Shown here in pieces: positions 8,383 through 17,501 of a stretch of 64,000 bases of DNA. Positions within the stretch are counted from its first letter, which is position 1. Each line of letters begins with the position of its first letter. Both the position numbers and the translations under genes were made by a program. The stretch lies in NCBI RefSeq assembly GCF_010500215.1, contig NZ_JAAGOY010000007.1, forward strand, positions 248,001 to 312,000, given 5' to 3'. A model generated the notes under the pieces. The model was not told where the DNA came from. It saw only the letters and a list, made by a program, of their open reading frames with translations, and did no database searches. Origin of the DNA: Aliiroseovarius sp. PrR006. Its GTDB lineage: Bacteria > Pseudomonadota > Alphaproteobacteria > Rhodobacterales > Rhodobacteraceae.

Positions 8383-10275
8383 TCACTCCATCCATTCGAA
8401 CGGACGCGTAAACTCGCCCAGGCATTGTTTGACCGCGTTGTAGTCAACCTCTCCGGTGGCCTGCAAACGCGCCACCAGACCGCGTTTCTTATCGTCCAGA
8501 ACCTCGGCCACATGGGCAGCATGGCCTGCTTCCTCCAGCGCCCTGTCATAGATGCGCGCAATGGCAGATTTTCGCAGGTCGGGTTTGAACACCTTGCCGA
8601 CAGCGGTCTTGGGCAGCTCGTCCAAGATCTCAATATGTTTGGGCAGGGCAGCTTTCTCGTGGATGTGCTCTTTGGCGAAGGCCATCAGCTCTTCCGAGGT
8701 CACCTGAGCGCCGCCGACCAGCTCGACATAGGCGCAGGGCAGTTCGCCCGCATAGCTATCGGGCTGACCGATTGCGCCGACCATGGCGACGGCCTCGTGC
8801 CCGGCCAGAACCTCTTCGATCTCGGCGGGGTCGATGTTGTGACCGCCACGGATGATCAAGTCCTTCGCACGGCCTGTGATCCACAGATAGCCGTCTTCAT
8901 CCAGACGCCCCAAGTCACCGGTACGCAGATGCGTTTCCATTGCGAACAGGCCGTTATTCTTGGCCTCTTCGGTGTAGGTCGCCCCTGTGACAACCCCCGG
9001 GTTGGTCAGGCAGATCTCGCCTACTTCGTCGATCCCGTGTTCTTTCAACACGGTTCCGGCGTCGTCACAGGTCAGGATTTTGACGTCTGTGTAAGGGAAC
9101 GGAACACCGACCGACCCAACCTTTTTCGCACCGGTCGGAGGGTTACAGGACACAAGACAGGTCGCCTCGGTCAGGCCATAGCCTTCAACGATATTCACGC
9201 CGGTTGCTTCGACAAAGCGGTTATAGAGTTCAATCGGCAGCGGGGCCGAGCCTGAGAACGCGGTTTTCAGGGTCGAGACATCCGCATCCACCGTGCGCTG
9301 CATCAGCGCAGCAAACGCCGTTGGGACCGAAATCATGAACGTGACCTTGTAGCGCTCGATCAGTTTCCAGAAATTGTCAAAGACACCATCCCCACGATAG
9401 CCCGCGGGGGTCGGATGCACGAAGTGCGCGCCTGACATCAGACATGCCATCCAGATCACGTGAACCGCAAAGACGTGGAACAGAGGTAGCGGGCAAATAA
9501 TGACATCTTTTTCGTCGAACAGCAGGTTCGCCCCCAGCCAGCCATTATAGACCATGCCGGATTGCTTGTGCTGCGCCACTTTCGGCGTGCCGGTGGTGCC
9601 GCCGGTGTGGAAATAGGCCGCCACGCGATCATCGGTTTTGTCTTCGAAGTCCAGCGTGGTGTTCTGGCGTTTCATCTCGGTCACGAAGTCCAGCACCTTC
9701 GCATTGTGCTTCACCGGATTTTTGGGACGCACCAAAGGCACGATCCAGCTTTTCGGCGGCTTCAGGTATTTGTTCAAGTCGATCTCAAGCACCGTCTTGA
9801 CGTTCGGAGCCATCGCGACGGCATCGTTCGCCAGTTGGGCAACTTCGGATTTCGGGAAGGCTTTCAGGGTCACCAGAACCTTGGCTCCGGTTTCCTTCAG
9901 GATCCCGGCCACCTGTTCAGCGTCCAGCAGAGGGTTGATCGGGTTCACGATCCCGGCAATGCCGCCACCCATCAGGGTATAGATCGTCTCGTTCGAGTTG
10001 GGCAGCAGATACGCCACCACGTCGTTTTCGCCGACACCCAGCGAGCGAAACAGGTTCGCCGCCTGAACCGAGCGGTCCAGCATCTGCTGCCACGTTACGG
10101 TTTCCTTGGGGTCCGTGGGGCCAGACGTGATCTGGAACGAAGCCGCAGGACGGTCGGGAAATGCACGCGCTGTGCGCTCGATCATCTGGTAAAGCGTACT
10201 GGGCTTATCCCGCGCCTCCCACGGCATTTCCGCTTCAACCGCATCCCGATCAACCATCGAGCCAAATTCAAACAT
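8383..10275 (-). CDS. Acyl-CoA synthetase (AMP-binding, FadD-like)
   Basis: A 630-residue adenylate-forming ligase that activates a carboxylic acid with ATP and CoA. The P-loop motif is at 223-234 (HTGGTTGTPKVA), the adenylate motif is seen in VEGYGLTEATC, and the hinge region in RTGDLGRLDEDGYLWITGR followed by KDLIIRGGHNIDP. The N-terminus contains the linker-like region seen in long-chain and aromatic acyl-CoA synthetases. Start MFEFG has AGGGAGGA upstream. It is monocistronic between a terminator and a hairpin. Substrate chain length cannot be told from sequence; medium or long fatty acids are likely. Confidence 0.85.
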   Translation of the reverse strand: MFEFGSMVDRDAVEAEMPWEARDKPSTLYQMIERTARAFPDRPAASFQITSGPTDPKETVTWQQMLDRSVQAANLFRSLGVGENDVVAYLLPNSNETIYTLMGGGIAGIVNPINPLLDAEQVAGILKETGAKVLVTLKAFPKSEVAQLANDAVAMAPNVKTVLEIDLNKYLKPPKSWIVPLVRPKNPVKHNAKVLDFVTEMKRQNTTLDFEDKTDDRVAAYFHTGGTTGTPKVAQHKQSGMVYNGWLGANLLFDEKDVIICPLPLFHVFAVHVIWMACLMSGAHFVHPTPAGYRGDGVFDNFWKLIERYKVTFMISVPTAFAALMQRTVDADVSTLKTAFSGSAPLPIELYNRFVEATGVNIVEGYGLTEATCLVSCNPPTGAKKVGSVGVPFPYTDVKILTCDDAGTVLKEHGIDEVGEICLTNPGVVTGATYTEEAKNNGLFAMETHLRTGDLGRLDEDGYLWITGRAKDLIIRGGHNIDPAEIEEVLAGHEAVAMVGAIGQPDSYAGELPCAYVELVGGAQVTSEELMAFAKEHIHEKAALPKHIEILDELPKTAVGKVFKPDLRKSAIARIYDRALEEAGHAAHVAEVLDDKKRGLVARLQATGEVDYNAVKQCLGEFTRPFEWME

Positions 10276-10382
10276 CCTACATCCTCCCTATGCCCATTTT
10301 CCGGGCCTGTTTGGAAGCTGAGAATGATCCGAAACGCCTGTACCCGCAAGTCTGACGTGACGTGGAATTGACGTTTACGGAA

Positions 10383-10414
10383 GGTAAGCGAAGCCAGGGA
10401 AGGCTTTGCTTACC
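10383..10414. terminator. Perfect-arm intergenic hairpin, possible terminator of the ABC exporter
   Basis: GGTAAGCGAAGCC (10383-10395) pairs with GGCTTTGCTTACC (10402-10414) with a single G-T pair and a 6-base loop. It lies 11 bases past the stop of the minus-strand exporter. There is no T-run on either strand, so intrinsic termination is uncertain. Confidence 0.45.
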
Positions 10415-10425
10415 ACCATGGGTTC

Positions 10426-12222
10426 TTAAATCTGACCTTCGGTGAACTGAAGTCGCGCCAAACGGGCATACAGTCCATCTTGCGCAACAAGCTCGTCATG
10501 GGTGCCCTGCGCCACGATCCGGCCTTCGTCGAAGACCACGATCCGGTCGGCTTTTTTCACGGTTGCCAAACGATGCGCGACGATCAAGGTCGTGCGGCCC
10601 TGGGCCAGCTCGTCCACCGCGCCTTGCACCAGACGTTCGCTTTCGGCGTCCAGAGCCGAAGTCGCCTCGTCCAATAGTAGGATCGGTGCGTCGCGCAGGA
10701 TGGCGCGGGCAATGGCGATGCGTTGTTTCTGACCACCCGACAGCATCACGCCGCGTTCACCTACATAGGTGTCATAGCCTTCCGGCAGACGTGACAGGAA
10801 GTCATGGGCGGCGGCAGCTTTGGCGGCGGCCTCGACCTCGGCGTCTGTCGCGTCGGGACGACCGAAACGAATGTTGTCGCGGGCGGAAGCCGCAAAGATC
10901 ACCGCATCCTGCGGGACAAGGGCGACATATTTGCGGAAATCATCACGGCGCATGTCGCGCAGATCGACGCCATCCAGCGTCACTGCCCCGCTTTCGGGAT
11001 CATAGAAGCGCTGGATCAGCTGAACGATGGTGGTCTTGCCCGCGCCCGAGGGGCCGACAAGCGCAACGGTTTCGCCCGCGGTTACGTCCAGCGTGATCCC
11101 TTCCAGCGCTGCCTGATTGGGGCGCGCGGGATAGTGGAAGGTGACGTCGTCAAATGTCAGTGCCCCGGTCGGGCGTTCAGTGATCGCAACGGGCTGAGCG
11201 GGATCTTTAACCTGATCCTCGGCGTTCAGAAGCTCGACCAGACGTTCGGTGGCGCCTGCGGCACGCTGAAGTTCGCTCCAGATTTCCGACAAGGCACCGA
11301 CGGCACCGGCAACCATCACGGCATAAATCACGAATTGCACCAGTGCCCCAATGGAGACCTCGCCGGTCGTCACATCACGCATCCCGATCCACAAGACGCC
11401 CACGACGCCCGAGAAGATCAGAGAGATCACGATCACGGTCATGATCGCACGGGTCAAAATACGGCGTTTAGCCGACAGGAAGCTTTCCTCGGTCAAGCGC
11501 GAGAACTCAGTGCGGCTAAGGTCTTCATGGGTGAAGGCCTGCACGGTTTGCACCGACAACAAGGCTTCGGACGCGTTGCCCGAGCTTTTGGCGATCCATT
11601 CCTGGTTCTCACGTCCCAGCACGCGCAGGCGACGGCCCAGAACGATGATCGGCACGATGACGACCGGCACAATCAGCAGAACAAGCCCGGTCAGCTTGGC
11701 CGAGGTGAACAGCATCAGGATGATGCCACCAATAAAGATAAACACATTGCGCAGCGCGACGGACACGGACGACCCGATCACAGATAGGATCAGTGTGGTG
11801 TCGGTGGTAATCCGCGACAGCACTTCGCCAGTCATGATTTTCTCGTAGAAGGCCGGGCTCATCCCAACGACGCGCGCGAACACTGCTTTGCGGATGTCCG
11901 ACACGATCCGTTCGCCCAATCGGGTGACCAAATAGTACCGCATCCCTGTGCCCAGCGCGAGCAGCGACGCGACCCCAAGGGCGGCCATGAAATACTTGTC
12001 GAGCAGTTCAGGTGTGGCTTCACCAAACCCGTCCACCACGCGGCGCACCGCAATCGGCAAGATCAGCGAGATCCCAGCCGTAAACACCAGAGCAACGAAA
12101 GCTGCCAGCATCCACATCCGATGGGGGCGCATAAATGGCCACAGGCCCGACAGCGCACCAATACGTTTGGATTTTTCGCGTTCGTCCATCTCGACGCTGG
12201 ACGCACCTGCCTGTCTTGCCAT
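10426..12222 (-). CDS. ABC exporter half-transporter (fused permease and ATPase, MsbA-like)
   Basis: A 598-residue half-transporter that should act as a homodimer in the inner membrane. Six membrane helices lie in the first 330 residues, followed by a nucleotide-binding domain with Walker A GPSGAGKTT, signature LSGGQKQR and Walker B ILLLDEATSALD. It belongs to the lipid/multidrug exporter group; the cargo is unknown. The start at 12222 (MARQAGAS) has AGGAG upstream; an in-frame extension to 12279 is unsupported. It is a single gene, divergent from the lipoprotein gene at 12381. Confidence 0.88.
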   Translation of the reverse strand: MARQAGASSVEMDEREKSKRIGALSGLWPFMRPHRMWMLAAFVALVFTAGISLILPIAVRRVVDGFGEATPELLDKYFMAALGVASLLALGTGMRYYLVTRLGERIVSDIRKAVFARVVGMSPAFYEKIMTGEVLSRITTDTTLILSVIGSSVSVALRNVFIFIGGIILMLFTSAKLTGLVLLIVPVVIVPIIVLGRRLRVLGRENQEWIAKSSGNASEALLSVQTVQAFTHEDLSRTEFSRLTEESFLSAKRRILTRAIMTVIVISLIFSGVVGVLWIGMRDVTTGEVSIGALVQFVIYAVMVAGAVGALSEIWSELQRAAGATERLVELLNAEDQVKDPAQPVAITERPTGALTFDDVTFHYPARPNQAALEGITLDVTAGETVALVGPSGAGKTTIVQLIQRFYDPESGAVTLDGVDLRDMRRDDFRKYVALVPQDAVIFAASARDNIRFGRPDATDAEVEAAAKAAAAHDFLSRLPEGYDTYVGERGVMLSGGQKQRIAIARAILRDAPILLLDEATSALDAESERLVQGAVDELAQGRTTLIVAHRLATVKKADRIVVFDEGRIVAQGTHDELVAQDGLYARLARLQFTEGQI

Positions 12223-12314
12223 GTGATCTGCTCCTTTGGTGCACGGATACCGAAACCACCCAATACACACAAGCGACATTGAATATTTGCGTCAAACGGC
12301 GTCACTTGGACCTG

Positions 12315-12344
12315 CTTTTGCCCATAGCCCGTTCGCGCTATAAT
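12315..12344 (+). promoter_or_regulatory. Candidate sigma-70 promoter of the lipoprotein gene
   Basis: A perfect TATAAT lies at 12339-12344, with only a weak -35 (TTTTGC at about 12316-12321, 17-base spacing). Transcription would start near 12351 and give a leader of about 30 bases before the ATG at 12381. Confidence 0.45.
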
Positions 12345-12380
12345 GGATGGATGCGAATATCGAGTATCGGAGTGCCTATC

Positions 12381-12773
12381 ATGTTCACCCCATCCAGCCT
12401 GCGCCTACCCGCGATTGGGATTGCCCTGACGTTCCTTGTCGCCTGCGCCACACCGCAAAAGCAGTGCATAGCGCGCGAAACAGCCGAGTATCGCGCCATC
12501 ACTGCCCAGATCGAAGAGCTGGAAGAGACGTTGGAGCGTGGATACGCGCTGCATCGGCAAACCGTTCCTTATACCGATACACGCATCTGTCGTATTGAGG
12601 GCAAAGAGCCGTTTCCCTGCCCAAGAACGCGGTTTCAGACTATCGAAACGCCCGTATCCGTGGATATGGACGACGTGCGCGAGAAACTGGCGCGTCTCAA
12701 GGCCCAGCATGCCAAGCTTGCTCCGGCTGCAGTCGCCGCCCGCGCGGCATGTATCCATACATATCCCGAGTGA
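12381..12773 (+). CDS. Small predicted lipoprotein of unknown function
   Basis: A 130-residue protein with a lipoprotein signal peptide: hydrophobic IGIALTF followed by the lipobox LVAC at about residues 18-21. The mature part has a helical stretch (QIEELEETLERG), three further cysteines and a second helix rich in Lys/Ala (VREKLARLKAQHAK), so a small coiled coil is likely. GGAG lies 8 bases upstream of 12381; an in-frame ATG at 12351 is less likely because it would sit at the inferred transcription start. I do not recognise a family. It converges on the exported protein at 12813. Confidence 0.65.
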   Translation: MFTPSSLRLPAIGIALTFLVACATPQKQCIARETAEYRAITAQIEELEETLERGYALHRQTVPYTDTRICRIEGKEPFPCPRTRFQTIETPVSVDMDDVREKLARLKAQHAKLAPAAVAARAACIHTYPE

Positions 12774-12812
12774 ATGCGGCCCGTTTCAGCGAACGTGCGT
12801 CTGTCCTTCTTG

Positions 12813-13208
12813 TTAGGGAACTGAAATCCTAATTGCGGTGGGTTTGCCACCCTGCCCGAAAACACGCACGAGGATAATCCCTCCGCTTCTCAGGCGTTTT
12901 GCAGCCTTGGGATCAACCTTGCCGCGTGCGACCAATGTTTGAAGGCTTTTGCGGCTTTGGCTGCTGCCGAAATACGGATCCCACTGATCGCCGGGCTGGC
13001 TGACACCAAAACGGTGGAAATTCGCCCGATCCTGACGCAGAACCTTCCACGGCTCGGACAAGGTCGCGCCTTTATCATTCGTCAGGTCAGATTTGCCGAT
13101 GAAGACCGTGAACGCGCTGATTTGCTCTTGCGCCACAGCAGCTTGCGACGCCAAGGCCATGCCCAGCGCCACAGCGGCAGTTTTCAGCAGTTGGATGCGA
13201 TGACGCAT
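12813..13208 (-). CDS. Exported protein of unknown function
   Basis: A 131-residue protein with a clear Sec signal peptide (RHRIQLLKTAAVALGMALA, cleavage after AAVA). The mature part has a conserved-looking FTVFIGKSDLTNDKG segment and a C-terminal beta-rich stretch (GGIILVRVFGQGG). No catalytic motif is visible. The start at 13208 carries AAGGA and removes 14 residues from the longest frame. Periplasmic location is inferred. I cannot name a family. Confidence 0.6.
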   Translation of the reverse strand: MRHRIQLLKTAAVALGMALASQAAVAQEQISAFTVFIGKSDLTNDKGATLSEPWKVLRQDRANFHRFGVSQPGDQWDPYFGSSQSRKSLQTLVARGKVDPKAAKRLRSGGIILVRVFGQGGKPTAIRISVP

Positions 13209-13300
13209 GTCCCATTCCTTACCCACATACCGACCAGCGGCTTGCTCCAAGAATGGGGACCTGACGCCCGAAGGTCAATGGAGGCAAGCCTGACCGTCGT

Positions 13301-13885
13301 TTAGCTACCCCCTGTCACTGTCAGACCCAGCATCCGCCACGCATGCATTCCACCGCGATAATAGTGGATCTTGTCGGCGGGATAGCCTGCTTCGATCATG
13401 CGGCGGGCGGCTGTTGGCGACTGGCCGCACCAGTTGCCATTACAGAACAGGGCCACCGGTTTGGCCGCTTCACAATCGAACCCGTCGAAATCCAGCTCGC
13501 ACCCCAGTTCATCCAGACGGTCCGTGGCTTCGTTGTAGGGAATCGAGATCGCGCCCGGGATGGTTCCGGTTTCATGGTCTGCTGCCACGCGGCTGTCGAC
13601 CACGATCGTGTCAGGGTCTTGCAACATGTTCAGAAGCTCAAGCTCGCCAATCGGGGTGACACCGGGGGCGGGCACCATCGGCTGCACGCAGAAATTCGGG
13701 CAGTTACGCGAGGTGCGCGCCCATTCACCCGACAGCTCGTGCGCGGGATCATCAATGCGCGAGATTTCAACCTCGCCATTTTCGGTCGAGACGGTCACCC
13801 AGGGCATATCCGGGGTGATGTTCACGTCAGCAAATACGGGGGCGGCGCAAAGGCCAAAGGCCGCCGCGATCAGAAATGATTTCAT
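13301..13885 (-). CDS. Exported rhodanese-domain protein
   Basis: A 194-residue periplasmic protein: signal peptide to about residue 19 (AAPVFA), then a single rhodanese domain. The active-site loop is Cys148 in FCNGNWCGQSP, with a second cysteine at 153 and the usual downstream YRGGMHAW. A cysteine pair, Cys62 and Cys66, precedes the domain. It probably carries sulfur or handles thiol redox in the periplasm; the substrate is unknown. The ABM protein lies 20 bases upstream on the same strand, so the pair may be co-transcribed. Confidence 0.8.
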   Translation of the reverse strand: MKSFLIAAAFGLCAAPVFADVNITPDMPWVTVSTENGEVEISRIDDPAHELSGEWARTSRNCPNFCVQPMVPAPGVTPIGELELLNMLQDPDTIVVDSRVAADHETGTIPGAISIPYNEATDRLDELGCELDFDGFDCEAAKPVALFCNGNWCGQSPTAARRMIEAGYPADKIHYYRGGMHAWRMLGLTVTGGS

Positions 13886-13905
13886 GTCGGCTCCTGCTGT
13901 CGGGA

Positions 13906-14226
13906 TCAGTTGAACGTTTCGAACACGTCATACATGACGGGTTCAAAGCTTTTGCACAGTGTGGCGATCTTGCGGTTCCGCTCGCGCATTTCTTCGGTGC
14001 GCAGCATCGCCTGAAAATCCTCGCGCCGATTCCATTGGCTGTAATTGGCAATCCGCGTCTGAGCATCATTCACATGAAGCCCCGCGCCGACGAACCCCGG
14101 CTGTTTCGAAATGAAATTTTCGTAAGCATCCGTCAACGCGTCCAGAAGATCCTGACAAGTGCCAGGCGTCATCTCGAACGTAGTGATAACGGTTTGATAG
14201 TCGGGGGCTTTGCTGATTTTTGGCAT
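13906..14226 (-). CDS. Antibiotic biosynthesis monooxygenase (ABM) domain protein
   Basis: A 106-residue single-domain ferredoxin-like protein. The pattern TVITTFEMTPG, GFVGAGLHVND and NYSQWNRREDFQAML is that of the ABM superfamily, which includes quinol monooxygenases and heme-degrading enzymes. No heme-ligand histidine is obvious and the substrate is unknown. A good AGGAG-type ribosome site precedes the start. It lies directly upstream of the rhodanese gene on the same strand. Confidence 0.75.
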   Translation of the reverse strand: MPKISKAPDYQTVITTFEMTPGTCQDLLDALTDAYENFISKQPGFVGAGLHVNDAQTRIANYSQWNRREDFQAMLRTEEMRERNRKIATLCKSFEPVMYDVFETFN

Positions 14227-14296
14227 GGCTTCCTCCTTGTAAGAAGAAGCCTAGCCCGATTTGGATTACATATGAATATGTGATCTTGCCACAGTA

Positions 14297-14686
14297 TTAG
14301 TCAAAGATGTCAAAAAGCTCGGATAGGACCGATTTCTTGCGCTTTTTCTTATAGCGTTTGGCGCGCCGATACTCGTCGTCATCGTCATAGCGATCGCCAT
14401 ACTTCCGCTTGTACGAGCCACCGGGCTTCAAGCCAGCACCGCGCTCCATCTCTTCGCGCGAACGCATGCGGACGGGTTCGTCGCGATAGACCGGCTCGGG
14501 CTGGGGAGTAAGCGATGCGACATAGGGATCCGGGTCGTCCAATTCGACCGCGGGGGTCGCCTTTTCGATGATCTTGTCCAGTTCGCCCCGATCCAGCCAG
14601 ACACCACGGCATTTGGGGCAATAGTCGATCTCGACCCCTTGGCGCTCGGTCATCAAAAGCTCGGTTCCGTCTACCGGACATTTCAT
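14297..14686 (-). CDS. TFIIB-type zinc-ribbon protein
   Basis: A 129-residue cytoplasmic protein. The N-terminal zinc ribbon uses CPVDG at the start and CPKCRGVWLDRGELDKI at about 23-40, typical of the zf-TFIIB family. The tail is charged: acidic DDPDP, then a run of Arg/Lys/Tyr/Asp (KRYKKKRKK) and a hydrophobic end. AGGAGG precedes the ATG at 14686. It may bind RNA or DNA, but no function is established from sequence. It follows the UspA gene on the same strand, beyond a terminator. Confidence 0.75.
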   Translation of the reverse strand: MKCPVDGTELLMTERQGVEIDYCPKCRGVWLDRGELDKIIEKATPAVELDDPDPYVASLTPQPEPVYRDEPVRMRSREEMERGAGLKPGGSYKRKYGDRYDDDDEYRRAKRYKKKRKKSVLSELFDIFD

Positions 14687-14722
14687 TATGGATCCTCCTG
14701 TTCTGTGAATCATGTAGGCATG

Positions 14723-14747
14723 AAAAAGCGGGCCACAAGGGGCCCGC
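14723..14747 (-). terminator. Rho-independent terminator of the UspA gene
   Basis: On the minus strand, stem GCGGGCC/GGCCCGC with a 6-base loop is followed by five T (A-run at 14723-14727). It lies 29 bases past the UspA stop and should separate it from the zinc-ribbon gene. Confidence 0.75.
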
Positions 14748-14775
14748 CAGTCAGTCACGCAAGAAGGGAGGAAGG

Positions 14776-15183
14776 TCAGCGCGACACGTGAACCGCACAG
14801 GGCGCATGGCGTACAACACGCGCGGCTGTCGATCCCAGGAAGAAGTCAGTCAGGCCCGGACGGTGGGAGGCTACAACGATGCAGTCCACGTTGTTGTCCT
14901 TGGCATAGTCCACGATGGCATGGCCTGCATGGCCAGAAATCACCGCGATTGCCACGTTTGGCGTATCCTTAAGCTCGTCCTGCAAACGGCGTTCCAGCTC
15001 GTTCACATTGTCTTCCAGCTGCCCTTCCGGCAGGTACTGGGCGACATAGGCAGGCACTTCCTCCATCACGTGAAGGGCGGTGACTTTTGCGCCCTCTTCG
15101 GAAATGGCATTGGCGATCTCAAGCGCTTCGGTTGTGTTGCGGTCGTGATCAAGCGCGATCGGCACCAGAATGTTTTTATACAT
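14776..15183 (-). CDS. Universal stress protein (UspA family)
   Basis: A 135-residue single-domain Usp with the Rossmann-like start YKNILVPIALD and the C-terminal nucleotide-binding signature GSTAARVVRHAPCAVHV, which resembles the G-2X-G-9X-G ATP-binding pattern of the MJ0577 type. It probably binds ATP or AMP and acts in general stress adaptation. AGGAG precedes the start. The gene is monocistronic, ending at the terminator at 14723-14747. Confidence 0.88.
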   Translation of the reverse strand: MYKNILVPIALDHDRNTTEALEIANAISEEGAKVTALHVMEEVPAYVAQYLPEGQLEDNVNELERRLQDELKDTPNVAIAVISGHAGHAIVDYAKDNNVDCIVVASHRPGLTDFFLGSTAARVVRHAPCAVHVSR

Positions 15184-15308
15184 GGGTCAGCTCCTTCATG
15201 GGCTTCAATTCGTCTTGACTAATGCGTAACGCGCGAACGATCTGCTGAACATGACACAGGTCAAATACCCCTCTTTTCTTGTCGGGCTTTCCTTTCTACC
15301 CTGCCCCC

Positions 15309-15812
15309 ATGAAACCACTGACCAACACGCCTGATCTTTTGGTTCTGGACCACAAACCGTGGCTCTTGTCGCTGAGCATGCTTTCGGGGCTTCTGATCTT
15401 TCTGGGGGTTGGCACAACGGCCCTGCTGCAGGGGGAAGTTTTGTTCGGCCTCATGTTTTCAGCCATTGGCACGCTTGCATGGGGTGGCTGCTTTCTGGCC
15501 TTCGCCAACCGGGTCCAACTGATCTTCGATGCGCACGCTGGACAGATCGTGAAACGCAAACGGTCGTTCTTTGGATACGCACAGGATGTCTATCCGCTGG
15601 AGGCACTGTGCGGGGCCGAGCTTGAGGAAACGCGCCGCGACGGATCCAGCATGTATCGCCCGGTTCTGGTGATGACCGGGCAGCCGAACCTACCAGTGGT
15701 GTCTTATTACACCAACGGGTCCGCCCCCCGACGCACGACCGAGGCGGTAAACATGTGGCTGGAAGCGCGACAAAGCCCAATGCAGCTTGACTCTGAACCA
15801 CGAACCCCGTAA
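15309..15812 (+). CDS. Membrane protein of unknown function
   Basis: A 167-residue protein with two membrane helices near the N-terminus (LSMLSGLLIFLGVGTTAL and LMFSAIGTLAWGGCFLAF), followed by a cytoplasmic beta-rich domain that ends in a conserved-looking Arg-Arg-Thr region. The layout resembles small bacterial PH-like membrane proteins, but I cannot assign a family. ATG at 15309 is chosen; no strong ribosome site is present, and an in-frame TTG at 15279 is possible. It precedes ffh with a 167-base gap. Confidence 0.55.
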   Translation: MKPLTNTPDLLVLDHKPWLLSLSMLSGLLIFLGVGTTALLQGEVLFGLMFSAIGTLAWGGCFLAFANRVQLIFDAHAGQIVKRKRSFFGYAQDVYPLEALCGAELEETRRDGSSMYRPVLVMTGQPNLPVVSYYTNGSAPRRTTEAVNMWLEARQSPMQLDSEPRTP

Positions 15813-15979
15813 CTCCACTCCAAATCTCGGAAGTGCGAAACTTCCGGTCCCATGGCCCAATGCCGGGATCGCCCCCTGTCAGCGTGTTACGCCCACAGGG
15901 GCCATCGTGGTTTGGGCGTTTGGAAAAGCGCAACCCCGCCCCTATCTTGGGGGAAACGAAACGGCAAAGGAGCCGAGAT

Positions 15980-17494
15980 ATGTTTGAGAGCCTGTCAGAT
16001 CGCCTGTCTGGTGTCTTTGACCGTCTGACGAAGCAGGGTGCGCTGTCCGAAGATGATGTAAAAACCGCCCTGCGCGAAGTCCGCGTGGCACTGCTCGAGG
16101 CTGACGTCTCGCTGCCCGTCGCCCGCGACTTTGTGAAAAAGGTACAGGAACAGGCCACCGGTCAATCCGTTACGAAATCCGTGACCCCCGGCCAGCAGGT
16201 CGTCAAGATCGTGCATGACGCGCTGGTTGACGTTCTGACCGGCGAAGGCGAGCCCGGCGCGCTGAAGGTCGACAGCCCCCCTGCCCCGATCCTGATGGTC
16301 GGTCTGCAAGGTGGCGGTAAAACCACGACCACCGCGAAGCTGGCCAAACGCCTGACGGAAAAAGAGGGCAAGCGGGTTCTGATGGCCTCGCTCGACATCT
16401 ACCGCCCCGCCGCGATGGATCAGCTGGCCGTTCTGGGCACCCAGATCGGTGTGGACACCCTGCCGATCGTTCCCGGCCAGAAACCCGTCGACATCGCCAA
16501 GCGTGCCAAGCAGCAGGCGACGATGGGCGGCTATGACGTCTATATGCTCGATACCGCTGGCCGTTTGCACATCGACGAAGTCCTGATGGGCGAGGTCGAG
16601 GAAGTCTCGGCCGTGGTCAACCCACGCGAGACCCTGCTGGTCGTTGACGGCCTGACTGGTCAGGTCGCCGTCGAGGTCGCGCAAGAATTTGACGACAAGG
16701 TCGGCATCTCGGGCGTGGTTCTGACCCGTATGGATGGTGACGGACGCGGTGGCGCAGCGCTGTCGATGCGCGCCGTTACCGGCAAGCCGATCAAGTTCGT
16801 CGGCCTGGGCGAAAAGATGGACGCGCTGGAAACTTTCGAGCCCGACCGGATCGCAGGCCGCATCCTTGGCATGGGCGACATCGTTGCTCTGGTCGAGAAA
16901 GCCCAAGAGACCATCGAGGCCCAGCAAGCCGAGCGCATGATGAAGCGCTTCCAGAAGGGTCAGTTCAACATGAACGACCTGAAGATGCAGCTGGAGCAGA
17001 TGATCAAGATGGGCGGCATGCAGGGCATCATGGGGATGATGCCGGGCATGAAGAAAATGGCCAAACAGGCCGAAGACGCCGGTATGGACGACAAAGTACT
17101 GAAGCAGCAGATCGCGCTGATCCAGTCGATGACCAAACGCGAGCGTGCGAACCCTCAGATCCTGCAAGCCAGCCGCAAGAAACGCATCGCTGCCGGTGCG
17201 GGCATGGAAGTGTCCGACCTAAACAAGCTTCTGAAGATGCAGCGCCAGATGGGCGACATGATGAAGAAGATGGGCAAGATGGGCAAAGGCAAGATGCTGA
17301 AACAGGCCATGGGCGGCATGTTCGGCAAAGGCGGCGGCATGCCTGATATGGCCGGTATGGATCCGTCGCAGATGGACCCCAAAGCGCTGGAACAAGCCGC
17401 GAAAGCCATGGGCGGCAAGCTGCCCGGTGGCCTGCCCGGTTTGGGCGGCGGTGGCCTGCCCCCCGGCCTGTCCGGCTTCGGGAAGAAAAAGTAA
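15980..17494 (+). CDS. ffh: Signal recognition particle protein Ffh
   Basis: A 504-residue GTPase that binds 4.5S RNA and hydrophobic nascent chains and delivers ribosomes to FtsY. It has the N domain (1-90), the G domain with GLQGGGKTTT, DTAGRL and LTRMDGDGRGG, and a methionine-rich M domain. The C-terminus carries an unusual Gly/Met/Pro-rich extension (MGGMFGKGGGMPDMAG and GGGLPPGLSGFGKKK), making it about 50 residues longer than E. coli Ffh. AGGAG lies upstream of the ATG at 15980; the longer frame to 15833 is unsupported. The GNAT gene follows by 7 bases. Confidence 0.97.
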   Translation: MFESLSDRLSGVFDRLTKQGALSEDDVKTALREVRVALLEADVSLPVARDFVKKVQEQATGQSVTKSVTPGQQVVKIVHDALVDVLTGEGEPGALKVDSPPAPILMVGLQGGGKTTTTAKLAKRLTEKEGKRVLMASLDIYRPAAMDQLAVLGTQIGVDTLPIVPGQKPVDIAKRAKQQATMGGYDVYMLDTAGRLHIDEVLMGEVEEVSAVVNPRETLLVVDGLTGQVAVEVAQEFDDKVGISGVVLTRMDGDGRGGAALSMRAVTGKPIKFVGLGEKMDALETFEPDRIAGRILGMGDIVALVEKAQETIEAQQAERMMKRFQKGQFNMNDLKMQLEQMIKMGGMQGIMGMMPGMKKMAKQAEDAGMDDKVLKQQIALIQSMTKRERANPQILQASRKKRIAAGAGMEVSDLNKLLKMQRQMGDMMKKMGKMGKGKMLKQAMGGMFGKGGGMPDMAGMDPSQMDPKALEQAAKAMGGKLPGGLPGLGGGGLPPGLSGFGKKK

Positions 17495-17501
17495 GCGTCC
17501 C

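Noticed and set aside
7525-9255. Long plus-strand open frame of 576 codons
   Set aside because: It crosses two minus-strand genes with clear domains, and its translation is rich in His, Arg and Gln with no recognisable motif.
15995-17167. Minus-strand 390-codon frame opposite ffh
   Set aside because: Shadow of ffh; composition is typical of a high-GC complement frame.
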